Assembly (NCBI GenBank): GCA_018398585.1
Contig: JAGTTD010000022.1
Coordinates: 461,501 to 525,500 of the forward strand
Direction of reading: 5' to 3'
DNA length: 64,000 nt
DNA from: Simmondsia chinensis
Lineage: Eukaryota > Streptophyta > Magnoliopsida > Caryophyllales > Simmondsiaceae
Shown one piece after another: positions 1-12,200 of the stretch. The translations under genes were made by a program, and so were the position numbers. A model generated the notes under the pieces. The model did no database searches and was not told the DNA's origin. It was given only the letters and a program-made list of their open reading frames with translations. Position 1 is the first letter of the stretch, and each line of letters opens with the position of its first letter.

Positions 1-1765
1 GATTAAATATATAATTATTGAAATATAATTATAGTTAGATATTAATTAAAAAGTGGAGATATTAGCATATAAAAATAATATTAAATGATTATAATTTAGA
101 AGTTGATAAATTTATTCAAACTAAAATAAAATATCCTATAAAAGCAGAGTAGAAAACCAAAATAAAAATTGAAAAAAAATAATGGAAAAAGAGAAGCACA
201 AGGCATCGAACTAGGGACCTAATTTTACCACTAGGCTGGGAGCACCCATTGTTATTGCTAGGCACGCATTAATGAATATAAGATAAAATAAAGTATTGAC
301 TGGGGACACGTGCACCGAGTGCCAACTGTTGAGATAAAAACTCGTAATTTTTTAGTCAGTAAAACTCTAAGAGCATATCAAAAAACTAAATCTTTTAAAA
401 ATTTAAATCGATGAATAAAAGTTTAAAATAGTTTTATACTATAACGGAGAACGAACTAGAATCTAGTACCCTGTCTCTTGGGTTCTATAATGAAGTGTCA
501 TTTTCCTCACAGTTTTTTGCCCATGCTAGTCATAAGTTAATCCTTATCCTTTGCATTATAATTTTTCCGTATTATATTTTGCATAATTTTCGTGTATTTG
601 TCACTAAGAAATTCGATTATTTGATAAATTTTAGCTTATACGGTAACGCACATACTATAAGAATCAGTTAAAATTATAGCATAATTTTCCTATGTTAACA
701 CAACATTGAGTAAAAATTATAGAAGAATTAAAATTAATAATTTAATGATATATAAACTTATAGCATAAATAATACCTTTTCCTTTTCAAAATATTATATA
801 TATAATTTAAGTATATAACTATATATTAATATAAAAAGTTCTTTACGCCAAAAGTTCATATATTTTATTTACTGTAGTAGTTTAGTTCCCGTATTTTTAA
901 TTATATTAATTTAATTTTTGTATAATTTCAATTGTGTCAATTAGTTCTGTAATCAAATTAAATTTAAATTGACAACATAATTTTTAACGACTTAATTATA
1001 TTAGATGGAAGTAAATTCAATATCGACTCACATGTTGTCTTTAATTTAAACGCACTAATTTCTAAATGATTAAATATTTCATTGCTAACTTTTACGGAAC
1101 GACGAAATTGACAAAATATAACTTTCATATAGACTAGAATAACATAATTAAATGTACGAAGATCAAATAAAATAATAAAAAAAAATACAAGAACGTTTAT
1201 AAATTAACAATTTTTCTTATCAATGTATATGTAGTATTGTCCTCATCTCCTCAAATTTTTTTTTTTTTTTTTTGAACATTCTCATCTCCTCAATTTGAGT
1301 GCTATATATATAGTTTCTTTTTTTCTTTTTTTTTACCAAAAATTACCTAATTTTAGGTTGAGTTTCAAACAATCGCTAATATTAAACAGTGTTAATATTA
1401 AAGTACGATATTAAAAGATTTTAAAAAGATTAGATGCTTTTTTAAAAAAAATTAGAAAATATAGATGATTTTATAAAAGCACATTAGCTACTGGGGCCTT
1501 GCCTCAGTGGCAGGAGGAAAGTGACGAAATTGAGTATTACTTTAGGCCAAAAGGTTTAAAGTCCGATTCCTTCCTTAAACTTCTCCCTGAGAAATTCTTA
1601 ATTTAACTGACTTATATGGTGTGGGTTGTCGTCTAGACCCAAATTTACTAGATAACCGGATTCTTTATTAATAAAAAAAATAACATCTAAAATTTAAATA
1701 ATTTTTAGTAAAATATCTTAAATATAATACAGTACTAAAAAATCCAAATCATAAGAAAACATAGA
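1..1765. other. AT-rich intergenic region upstream of the ATL gene
   Basis: No coding region is supported here. It holds a degenerate antisense tRNA-like stretch (about 190-265), a copy of the long-TIR MITE family (about 840-1175), a T-run near 1258-1273 and a degenerate tRNA-like segment at about 1490-1580, probably an old SINE. The rest is AT-rich sequence without visible structure. Confidence 0.6.
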
Positions 1766-1776
1766 AGTACGAGAGA

Positions 1777-1909
1777 CAACAGCAACAACAATAATTTCAG
1801 TGCCTTAAGGGCTCCCGCTTGCGTAGGGTCTGGGAGGGATAAGATATACGTAACCTTACTTCATCAGAATAAGATCTTGACAAGAGATTGTTTTCGATGA
1901 TCCTGTAAG
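1777..1909 (-). mobile_element. Au-like SINE, body-only form
   Basis: On the minus strand the copy runs from a degenerate body to a TTG-rich 3' tail, seen on the plus strand as 'acaacagcaacaaca'. The diagnostic block 'gctcccgcttgcgtagggtc' follows. The direct repeat AGTACGAGAGA at 1766-1776 and 1910-1920 flanks it as a target-site duplication. It lies about 200 bp upstream of the ATL start codon, so it is in or next to that promoter. Confidence 0.75.
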
Positions 1910-2110
1910 AGTACGAGAGAAACAAATAAAAAAAATATAAGCATACGTGGCTCCCATTCATATCATGGGCCCCACCCGCCCAAGTCAAGCCCTCCCTCTC
2001 TCTCTCTTAAACCCCCTCGCCCCGACGCACACCCCTAAAACCCACCGTGCCACATTTTTTTTTTTTAAACCGTAAAGACAGACAGCTTTAGGCTCGTTCC
2101 CGATACAGAC

Positions 2111-3184
2111 ATGTTCCACTGCAGCTATCTCTATCTTCGGTTTGTTTACTATGGTATCGCTGCCACCACTCTAGGCTTGCTTCTCGTCTCAACTCAAGCC
2201 CAAACCCAGCAGAACCCAACTCGTCCTAGCCCAGGACCGTTCTCATCGTACGCCAACTACAGCCCGTCCCTGGCCACCGTCTTCATCGTCCTTATCTCTC
2301 TCTTCTGTATCGTCGGCTTCCTCTCTATCTATCTCCGCCACTGCTCTCACTTCTTTGGCATCCCCTCCCCTGCCACGAGCCGCCTTGAGGCTGCGCGTGG
2401 CATTCACGCATCCGTGCTCGAGTCTTTCCCCACTTTTCTCTATTCCGACGTCAAATCCCACCGTCTGGGTACCCCCCACGCGCTTGAATGCGCCGTGTGT
2501 TTAAGCGAGTTTGAAGATAACGAGATTTTGCAAATGCTTCCAGGATGCTGCCACGTGTTCCACCCCACTTGCATCCAACCGTGGCTATTCTCCCACGTCA
2601 CCTGCCCTGTCTGTCGGGCGGATTTACGGTACGACTCGTACCAGCTTAAGCCACCGCCACCGCCAGCACCACCGCCCTATGATTGGATTACACGTCAGCA
2701 ATCCGAGACTGATCAATCAGAGCCATCCAATAATCATCATCATGATAATAACATTACTCTATACATGGGCACACAATCTCCGGAGATAACTAGAAAGAAT
2801 CAGGACCGTACACGTGGGAAACTCCCACGGTCGCACTCAACCGGCCACTCATTGGCAGAGGATTGTGACCGGTTTACGCTAAGGTTACCGATTGACATAC
2901 GGAATAAACTTGTGAATTCCACCGTGGTACTGCCTATAGCCGGTAGCCCGAGGATTGGGTACCGGGAGATGGCTAGGAGTGTTGGGTGCACGGGTGGAAA
3001 GCAGTTTGAACCAGACCGGCCATGGCGGTTCTCGGTGAGCCCGCCATTTATATGCCGGACCGGTTTGGGGATGTCACCGGCAAAATCAGACGGCGGGACG
3101 GAATATCCGGGGGAGGGGAGCAGCCGGAGGAGATTGATAGAAATAGATGGTGTGACTCAATCAAGTTTGGTGTTGAAACGGTAA
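2111..3184 (+). CDS. RING-H2 finger E3 ubiquitin ligase, ATL family
   Basis: A 357-residue single-exon protein with the layout of the plant ATL family of membrane-bound E3 ligases, which pass ubiquitin from an E2 to substrates, often in defence or C/N signalling. It has an N-terminal hydrophobic signal-like segment (about 8-30), a transmembrane segment (about 54-75) and a RING-H2 finger. The zinc ligands are C127, C130, C146, H148, H151, C154, C165 and C168, and W158 is the residue that usually contacts the E2. A proline-rich stretch (about 180-190) and a long polar tail follow. The usual GLD motif before the RING is degenerate (RGI at 96-98). Length and the absence of introns suit ATL6/ATL31-like members, but I cannot assign a subgroup. 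The start is the first ATG after a stop-rich leader. Confidence 0.93.
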   Translation: MFHCSYLYLRFVYYGIAATTLGLLLVSTQAQTQQNPTRPSPGPFSSYANYSPSLATVFIVLISLFCIVGFLSIYLRHCSHFFGIPSPATSRLEAARGIHASVLESFPTFLYSDVKSHRLGTPHALECAVCLSEFEDNEILQMLPGCCHVFHPTCIQPWLFSHVTCPVCRADLRYDSYQLKPPPPPAPPPYDWITRQQSETDQSEPSNNHHHDNNITLYMGTQSPEITRKNQDRTRGKLPRSHSTGHSLAEDCDRFTLRLPIDIRNKLVNSTVVLPIAGSPRIGYREMARSVGCTGGKQFEPDRPWRFSVSPPFICRTGLGMSPAKSDGGTEYPGEGSSRRRLIEIDGVTQSSLVLKR

Positions 3185-4199
3185 CCACATATTTGTTTTT
3201 GTTTTTTTTTTTTTTTTTTTGGTCTTTTGTTAAGTTAAAAAAAAAAATGTATTTTTATTGTTTAGATTTTAGATATTTAGAAAATTGAAAATGGAATTTA
3301 ATACGAAATTTGCTGAAGATATTGTTCAGTTTAAGGTTGGTGGTCCTTTAGAAACGTCTTTATAGGGTAGCATCATATAGGGGTACGGCTACGTACATCT
3401 TACTTTCTTTAGACTTTGTTTCGGCAGGAGCGTCTTTAAGATACTGGGTTATTGTCGTGGTTAGTTGAAAATAATAGATGGCAATATAATTTTTAGATGG
3501 AAGAAAGGATTAGTCAAGTATGGCACGAGCTTTTTTTTTTTGAGAAAATTACTTTTAAGAAATTATTTTTTCTAATATGTAAAAACGCTAGGTTAAAGAA
3601 AAATACGTTTAAATACATATTTATAATATTCTTAAACTATTTAAGTTTTTATTAGTTATAACCCATCTCAACGAGAGCTCCAATAACACTAGAATTATTA
3701 TTGTTGAAAAAAAAAAGGTTCATTAGATTAAGAGAGTTAAAGTGAAACGCTAAAGAGGAATTAAAACCGGAGAGTATGGGTTATTGAGGGAATTTAGACG
3801 TCTTAAGGTGAATTCTAGGGAAATTCGAGTTTCATAGTCTGTATAATATTTAAAGATTCAAAGTTATAAACTGGGCATTACATGGCAACAAGCATTAAGG
3901 GTCGACTAACTTGACTCTCACAAGTAACCGAAGTACTAAGTTACAAGGTTTCTCAAAACTCTTCCAATATTTATGATATGTTGTTCGAGACAAGAAGCTC
4001 AAGATGATTTGCACTGCTAATATTTTATAAATATATTGTAGGCATACCCCATATAATATTTTTATAAATATAATAAATTTAATCTATATTCTCAATTTGG
4101 TTACCAAGATATGGTATAATACATGCAATTGTACTCTATAGAATCTTATTAAATAATTATATTTTATAGACTAATAAAATTTATGCTAGGTGTAGTAAA
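3185..4199. other. 3' flank of the ATL gene and intergenic repeats
   Basis: A T-run at about 3198-3220 follows the ATL stop codon. A degenerate sense-orientation Au-like SINE body lies at about 3322-3473: 'aaggttggtggtcc', 'tacggctacgtacatctta', then 'actgggttattgtcgt'. No gene is visible. Confidence 0.55.
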
Positions 4200-4425
4200 A
4201 GCAGCATTCTCAATGTCCCAAAAACTCCCGCCTAAACAGGGACTGGGGCGTTGGATGTACGCAACCTTCCTCTTTCAAGATAAGCTGTTTCCGAGTAACC
4301 CCAACCTGAGGAGTGAGAATTTTCAAGGAGGTCACCTATCCTGATACTACTCTCACCTAAGCATATTTAACTTCGGAGTTCTAATAAGATCCAGTACTTG
4401 CGTGTGAGTACCCTCTTTGGTAAGA
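4200..4425 (-). mobile_element. Composite SINE: 5S-rRNA-like head plus Au-like body (degraded)
   Basis: On the minus strand a 5S rRNA-related head, seen on the plus strand as 'aggtcacctatcctgatact' and 'taacttcggagttctaataa', precedes an Au-like body ('ggatgtacgcaaccttcctc'). I found no clear target duplication, so the ends are approximate. Confidence 0.75.
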
Positions 4426-6298
4426 AAATATAATATAGTTCTAAGTAGGATCACTAATACTCGAGGGGTAGATGGATTTTGAACTCAAGGTCTCGTACTT
4501 GAGACAGAATAGCCTAGTCAGAACATCGGACCAAACAATTAGGTATATAATTAGATAGGTATTGTTGACTTCTTATGATTGGTGAAAAGTATAGGAATGA
4601 GCAACGCAGTTGACCAGTAGGAAAATATAGGTACTAGCAGGTAGTCAAGTGTTTGTGCCCTTCTTACATTAAAATTTTGGGGGTTTTTTTTTTTTTTAAA
4701 ACTAAAATTACTTAAATTTTAATTGCGATTTTAAAAAGTGTACAATGTATACAATATTAGTTAGTTTTTACTAACGTTACATTTAAAAAATATTTTTTTA
4801 AATTATATGAATTATTTTTCTAAAATATTTATAAAAGTTTTAGATATTTAAGATATACTTTGAAGTTTAAGTAAATCCCAAATTTTTAAATTTATTCTAT
4901 TTTTTAAAATATCATAAGCAAAAACTAATAAATGTTAACGATATTACACTAAAGTGTAACATTCAAAAATTTTAGAAAGTTTAAATGTGATATAACAAAA
5001 TTAAAATATCTAAATGACTTTTTAAAATCGTACCTAAATTTATGTAATTTTCAATAAAATTTATTATAGGAAACTTCTTTCTATAAAATACTTTAATGAA
5101 AATAATTTTTATTAATAAAAAGAAAATGACCTCAACACTTAGCCAAATTAAAGTTGAAACAAGACATATAAAATGTGACACTATAATCACAAAAGAAAAT
5201 ACATTCCCCTTTTGTCGAGGGTAATTCAATTTCCTCCTTAATGGAGAAAATTATTTTCCATATTTGTTGTTACAACGACGACAAACCAAATGCCACAAGA
5301 GCTCCTTCAATGCAGAGTCTAGGGGGAGTGAGATGTACTCAATCTTACTCCTTCAAAGTGCTACCTTAAAAGAAAGCTGTATCCGAAGGGTCCCAACCCA
5401 AAAAATATGTTTGGTCAAACAATTAATTACATATCTACATCATATATTGAAGGGCCAACCCGAGAGCGAGTCGGGCAGGAACCAAGCCGAGATTTACTAT
5501 TTCCAAAGACTAGTAAGACATTTTTTTCAAGCACAGTGTGATAAGCCACCAATGGATCACTCGTCCCACAAATCATATGCATGAACCCCCGACTTAAAAG
5601 CATAATAAATGTTGAAATATCATAATAAAATTATAAAAGAATACGACTGTTATTGCTAGAGCAATAATACGACTTAAATGAATATTAACTATAAGATTCC
5701 ACAAAATTGCTTTGATGTTAACAATTTTGCCCTGACGATAACATTTACCTTGAAATATAACATAATCTCGAATTTTGTTCCAAAACGAGTATTTCAACTT
5801 TTTCAACATATTATCAAGTCAACTACTCCAACGTATTCCCGCAAAAATATCAACTCCAAGATATCCAAGAAAAATATTATCTTCACCGTGATGATTTATT
5901 CATATCTTATTGCAAAATGTAAAATGATACCACCCCCCCAAAAAAAAAAAAGAAAAGAAAAGAAAATCTCCCAACAGTCCATTTCTACGTCTATATCCAT
6001 CTTCAAGTCCTACACTAAGTCCCCTCTCATACAAAGCACCTTTAAAGTGTACAATGTATACAATGTAGTAAACAATGCAAGCTATAGACGAAAGTGTTTC
6101 CTATAGGGTTAGTTGTATACCCCTTGACCTTTCACTTGATAATGGAACAACCTTATGGATTATACCAACGGTTGACTGTGTAGTATGAAAAAATGTTTTT
6201 TAAAGCGAAAACCAATCTCAAACAGGAATGAATGACAACTTTTGATACCTCTGGTAAAGAATCATTGTGGATGATTTGCGACAAATGCAAGCATGAGA
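4426..6298. other. AT-rich intergenic region downstream of the DnaJ gene
   Basis: Contains one more antisense Au-like SINE body, about 5270-5400 ('gtctagggggagtgagatgt', no 5S head). Otherwise it is AT-rich. The repeated 'acaatgtatacaat' words near 4741 and 6050 are short and unassigned. The part nearest 6298 is probably the 3' UTR of the DnaJ gene. Confidence 0.5.
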
Positions 6299-9200
6299 TT
6301 ATAACAGGATTTTCTTCAGAAAGAGGAGCATCAAGAGTAGCAGAGAGAACTCAAGCATGAACTTGGGAGCCAACCCATATTCGAAAATTTGCTGCCACCT
6401 GAAAGTTCAACCAGCACATAGCTCCTGATGAAGCCTGTTACCCATTTACAACATCTCCTATTAAAATCTTACTATAAAAGCAAAGAACATTAGTATCTCC
6501 CATGCAAAAGGTCAAGGACCAAACTGAAATGACTATATATTATTGGTCTGGTCTTCAATCCTAGTATATGGGCTTATTTGGAATTTGGTCCGGTCCAATG
6601 CAAGACTAGAAAACCCAAAGAACAAAGACCGATCTAAACTAATTTCACATTAAATATTTTGGGTACTTAATTTTAATATATAACTAAGCATATACTATAT
6701 GTATAAAAAAAAAAAAATCTCAAAAACATACATATTTATTTTTTATAATTTAATGATCTTAAATTCTTATTAATAATTATTCATAAATTATATAAAATGT
6801 CCATATTATACTGTTATTATTATTTCTAAACTTCTAATTTCTATTTGCAAACTTTTTCTTCTAGTAATTGCGCTTGCAAACTAGAAAACCGGCGAAAATC
6901 GGTACAATCCGGTCTAACACCAGATCTACCTAGTTTTCATAGGTCCAGTCTACAGTCTCACAATTTGAGATAGCTCAGTCTTCGGTCCGATCCGGTATAA
7001 TCTTGGACCGGCATATGCGCAAGCCAAATTGCATTGATGACCTGACGTATCTTGAGCTATCCATTACTCAGTTTGCCGCTAAGCATACTTATTATTGTGT
7101 TCTCTTCATAGATCGTCATGGGAGTCTTATTGGATAAATACCCTAAACAATCAAGTTCACAAGGTATATGGGTCTTGGTTGTGTTTTTACCACTAGACAA
7201 GCTGCCTTTCATCAGCCATATGGCTCTGCTTTCGTATTCATGCAATCAAAGCAATATGTAGATCTAAACAAGTTCAGATCCCAATCCCGATCATATCATA
7301 GGAGATATACTTACGTACTATTGAAGAACTATGGATTTAATGATGGGTAAATTAGCTAAAGAAGATACTTAAGGGATTACCAATGACTATAATTTATCAA
7401 CATGCCTGCATTTCAATGGCGCTCTGTGTGTTATGCTACACATAAATGCAAAAATGGCCCGAACAAATCACATATACGCTAGAAGCAAAAAACAGTAGAT
7501 ACCTACCAACTCTCTTCACGAGAAGAACTTGCACGAGTAATTTCCTCCTCCTCAAAAGCTTCCAGAATTGCTCTCTGGCGATCATTTACCTTCCTAAAAT
7601 TTCAAACAATGTACATGGCTAAGTGCTGCTTTGAAACATGCGTGATCCATATCAAATTGTACCACGCTGACAATGATGAAATTACGAAGACAGGTGATGG
7701 GTGACAGGCAGTTTAGGTATCAGATTAAAGGGAAGATTCTTACGTAGGGAAGTTGACTCGAAACCGAACATATTGGTCTCCACGGTTCACAAGAAAACCT
7801 TTCTTCGGTAATCCTGCCACATGTCATTATGCGAATCATCACGTGAACGTATGTTCTGGTTGCTATGAAGATTAAAACTATGTAAATGGTCATGAGGGGT
7901 GGACAACACAGTTATGGAAAACATGCACCACCTCTGCCACGTAGAACCACAAGTTGTCCTGGCTGGACACCCTTCGGTATCTGAAAGAAGTATAGGTATA
8001 TGATGTCAAATTTTATTAGGTCTTAGACCTAAAACCCACGGAGTTAGCACGTGTGGTCCACACATAAGCTCAAGCGAGGTTACATCCGAAGCGAGACTTA
8101 TATGTTAATCTGTTCTTTCTTGCAGCACTTACATTAAAGACACATGCATGAATAGTAGTACCGCAATAAGAAAATAATCACAACTTTCCAGTTACATTAT
8201 GTCTTTTAGGAGAGCTCTCATATTTATCAGCATTTATTGGAACCCAATATCATGTAAAAATTTAATATTATCACATAAACAGTCAATTTTATTGTAAAGT
8301 TGAACTAAAAAGCCAAGGCCATGAAATCAAGAATATCATACATCCAATCGCATCTTCCCCGCTGACAGCGTTGGTACCTCAACCTTGCCTCCAAGCATAG
8401 CCTACAAAACTAAGATAATCAGAAAGCATTCCATAGCAATTCTACATGGTTAAGAAATTGCATGTAACACAAGTCCTCAAGTTCATAAGTAATTCACATA
8501 AAGCACAGGAGGAAAGAACATATGTAGAGATTGCATCCATGGAACCGAATAAAGGCCATTATGTTAAAAATGGCCGTTATAAGGCGTTTTTGAACAAGCC
8601 ATTACACGATTGTCTTATTATGTAACAATACTTCTATAACGGCAACCACGATGGATATGTATGGTATCTTATTTATTAAAACATAATCATAAATTTGTTT
8701 GTCTATTAGAGACTGTCGAAGATGTACAGCTATTCATTTAATTCATTACAAACATCAGATGTAAAAGCAACTTATGCTCCCTCGGGAAACCAATACTGGA
8801 CTACCCTCTATGGCAGGAGCTCAAAGGAACAAATCATCTGAAGAAACTTAATAGAAAGAATGCAAATATGCTCTACCTGGGTAAAGCTTATATTGGCATC
8901 CACGTAGACATCCGCCCCATCTCTGGTGAAAAGAGGATCATCAGTAACCTACACATTAAAAACTGAATATTCAGAAACAAAAGCATCATGAGAAACTAAT
9001 TTTGAGGCAAGACGCACGGTTGGAGATTCTGAAGAAGTGAACTCATACCTTTAATCTTATGTACAGATTACCAGGTTCAGCCCCTCGACCACCAGCATTG
9101 CCAGCTTTTGGGACACTTATTGTGTCACCGGTATCCACACCTAGTTTAATTAACAAGCAAAGCATCCGAACATTGTAATTTTCAACAAAGCATCATAAAT

Positions 9201-12200
9201 AAAATACAAAACTACCAAAATTTTAAAAGATCGCAATCAGGGCAGCTTATTATCAGAATAATTTTGCTAATCCATGGTATTCACTTCGTTCTCTTAAAGA
9301 GTAAACATAAAATTATAGTAACTTTTTTCATCAAGCCACCAAGAGGCATGTTCGTTACAGTCCCCTATTCACTAGAAGGTTACAGGTACCTAGACTATCA
9401 ATATGGACAATCATAGAGCTGCCATGACTTCTAATGTGAAGATTATAAGAAACCATCGATTGCCTCTAACATACTACCAAATAGGATGATCAGGAATCTA
9501 TAAATAATATTAATAGCAGAGCAATTGATGAAAGCAGAAGGGCAAAAAACTTACATAAAGATGCAATGGTCTAATTACTTCCATCCCATCAGTACATTTG
9601 AAGGATTATTTGCCCAAAAACTTTACTAGATCAATAGTTTAGGAACGCTCAAACATTATCAATTAGGATGCTTGAAGCCTAACATTATTAGGTTCCAAAT
9701 TTATTCTTCTCCTACTGGTATTTAACCATGTTAATATGAAGGTTTATCCACTCTAAAGGATGCAACTCAAGGTGCAAATCTACATAGAAATAGCTAAAGT
9801 TCAAATCAAAATTTCATCAAAAAGAAGCATTCACTATTAAGTGCTAACCGGCTGGTATTGTAACTTTGACTTCCTTAACACCTTCAACCACCCCCAGTCC
9901 TTTGCAAACTCTACAATTTTCCTGCAACAATTATGTTAATATAACCCACATTAAATTCGTATGCATGGTATAAACTAAAGGAGCCTCCACAGAATATACA
10001 AAATTCACCACTTACACTAATAATTCTCCCATTTCCCTTACAAGTACTGCATGTTGATGTGAATGGAGGAATAGTCACCTGATCACACGTTATTTTCTCA
10101 TTATTAAGATATAAAATCGCAAGGAACATATTCTCAACAATATTTTGCCAAGTGAGTACCAAGTTAACAAAACTAAATTCACTACCCACGCATGGAACTT
10201 TTTCAACTTACCCTCCCAAGCCCTCTACAAATTGGACAAACTCTCGTCTTTGCTTCGAGCGGATGCCCACGCCCATCTAAATCACAAGCCAAACCAGGAA
10301 TGTGAAATCAATTATGGAAAAATGTACGCGAAGTTCAGGAAGGATAACAGCTTAAGAATGAAGGAAAAGATTCATGCAGCATTTGAAATTGAACAATATC
10401 GTCAGTTTTGTCCTGAGAAGTCAGGACAGCATAGTGCCCCGAATAATCCCAACCATAACTCCACAAAACAATTCAAAATTGCCAAAGGCACAAGATATCA
10501 CAAAATGTGAGATTTGAGTTGATAAAGCATTCAACGAAGGTAACTTACCTCTCTTGAGGAACAATATTTGCAAGAACGAATGGGTAAGCTTGAAAGAAAT
10601 GACTATCAAGACAAGTAAAAAATGGCACTCAAATCAATGAACATTTAGATATTTTTCCTTTCTTCTCAAATAATAACTGGTTTGGGAATTTATGGCGTCC
10701 ACTTGGTCTATCTCTTCTTCTACGTATAAGTGAATTATATTACCAACATAGGGAACCCAATCAGACACCAAAGTATTGACATCGTCATTTACGAGGCTTC
10801 CCTTCCTCCGGCTATCTGTTTAATCAGTATATGTGCCACTTGAAGGACTTAAATTGTTCAGAAAAGAAAATATCGCTTCTCATATATGGTTCAATTCAGC
10901 TAATGCGTGAATAATGGCTTTTATAGGCAAAAATTAATTATATAACAGATTCCAAGAATGATCATTGCTACTCACGGCATGAATCACAAGGAATGTTTGC
11001 ATCAAAAGAAAGATGCTTTGTGCATTCCGTTGCAGCTTCAGCAAATGAAAGCGACAGCTCCACCTAGAAATTTCCAAAATCAAAAAATGGGCATTAGTGT
11101 TGCCAGTAAGTTAGCTTCGAAACAGAACATGAGAGTATTAGAGACAGCATGTAAACCTGGATATCAGCTGCAATGTTTCCCATCTCATCTTCAAAGATCT
11201 GAGAGAGAAAGAAATTACTATATTAAATAATTAAATCTTCTACCCTAATCACAATTTGCAACAGAATGGCTGCAACATGGAAAATACCTCTGAGAAAATC
11301 TTGTGGAATGAGTCTGAGAAATGAGTTCTATAAGCACGTCTAAAAGCTTCTGCATCTCCAAAATCATACTCTACATTCTCTGATCCCCTATCTCCAAACT
11401 CATCCTCTACATTCACTGAACCCCTATTTAGCCTCTTCAGGAAAAGAGTAAGCAGTTCGGTCAATCAATACAAAATTGAAGATAGGGACATGTAACCAGT
11501 AGTTGTTCTTACCATGTCATATTGTGCTCTCTTGTTGGTATCCCGCAATGTCTGTAATACACGGCCAAAATGAAAAAGGAACGATAGCAGATCCAAAACA
11601 AGTTCTTGACCACCCAACTAAAAAGTACCAACCTCATAGGCATCTCTTATCTCCTGAAATTTCTTCTTTGCGGAAGGATTGTTCTTATTGATGTCTGGAT
11701 GATATTTCTTGGCACGCTGTCAATTAAACAGACTCAAATTTATAATATGACAATAACATGTAAGGCAAACATGGAAGAACAAATAATAGATGATTTATTA
11801 TAGCAGACACCCAGAAACAACAATAACCCAAAAAGGAAGGGCAAAGTGAACAAGGAAATAATCCAACTGCACAAGTTCTGACTATACTATCTGCTTCCAT
11901 CGTATGACTTTATAAGAAAGAAATGCCTTCAGAGGGTAGAAGTGAGGCCATAAAATCCCTCTTTACTATCTTCCATCTAGCGGTCAAGGGAGCTATCTTC
12001 CATCTTTTTGGTACTAGCCTTCATCAAACGACTCTAATTTGTTGATACACTAAACCGTCCACATTACTACTCTTTACAATTTTCATGAAAGGACTATCCA
12101 TTGTCTCATCTTCTACCATTGTAGTAGGTGGCAGCCTACTTCTGTAAAGGAAATCATTGGAGTAAAAGGTCACCTTTCTAGGCATTCAAACATTTACTCC

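Noticed and set aside
5678..6106. 142-residue plus-strand protein
   Set aside because: AT-rich Lys/Ile/Asn composition, no motif, no splice context; a chance frame in intergenic DNA.
7057..7245. Alternative last DnaJ exon ending LSGKLSNG
   Set aside because: It needs an acceptor without a pyrimidine tract and gives an unlikely tail; the exon at 6299-6398 is better.
7503..7593. DnaJ coding sequence ending at the TAG at 7503-7505
   Set aside because: The TAG overlaps a good splice donor, and a downstream exon (6299-6398) continues the frame with Trp-Trp and a hydrophobic tail. The short end is kept only as a possible intron-retention product.
10548..10575. Extra exon encoding a Cys-rich SCKYCSS segment in the DnaJ gene
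   Set aside because: The four zinc repeats are already complete, and exons 8 and 9 join in frame without it.
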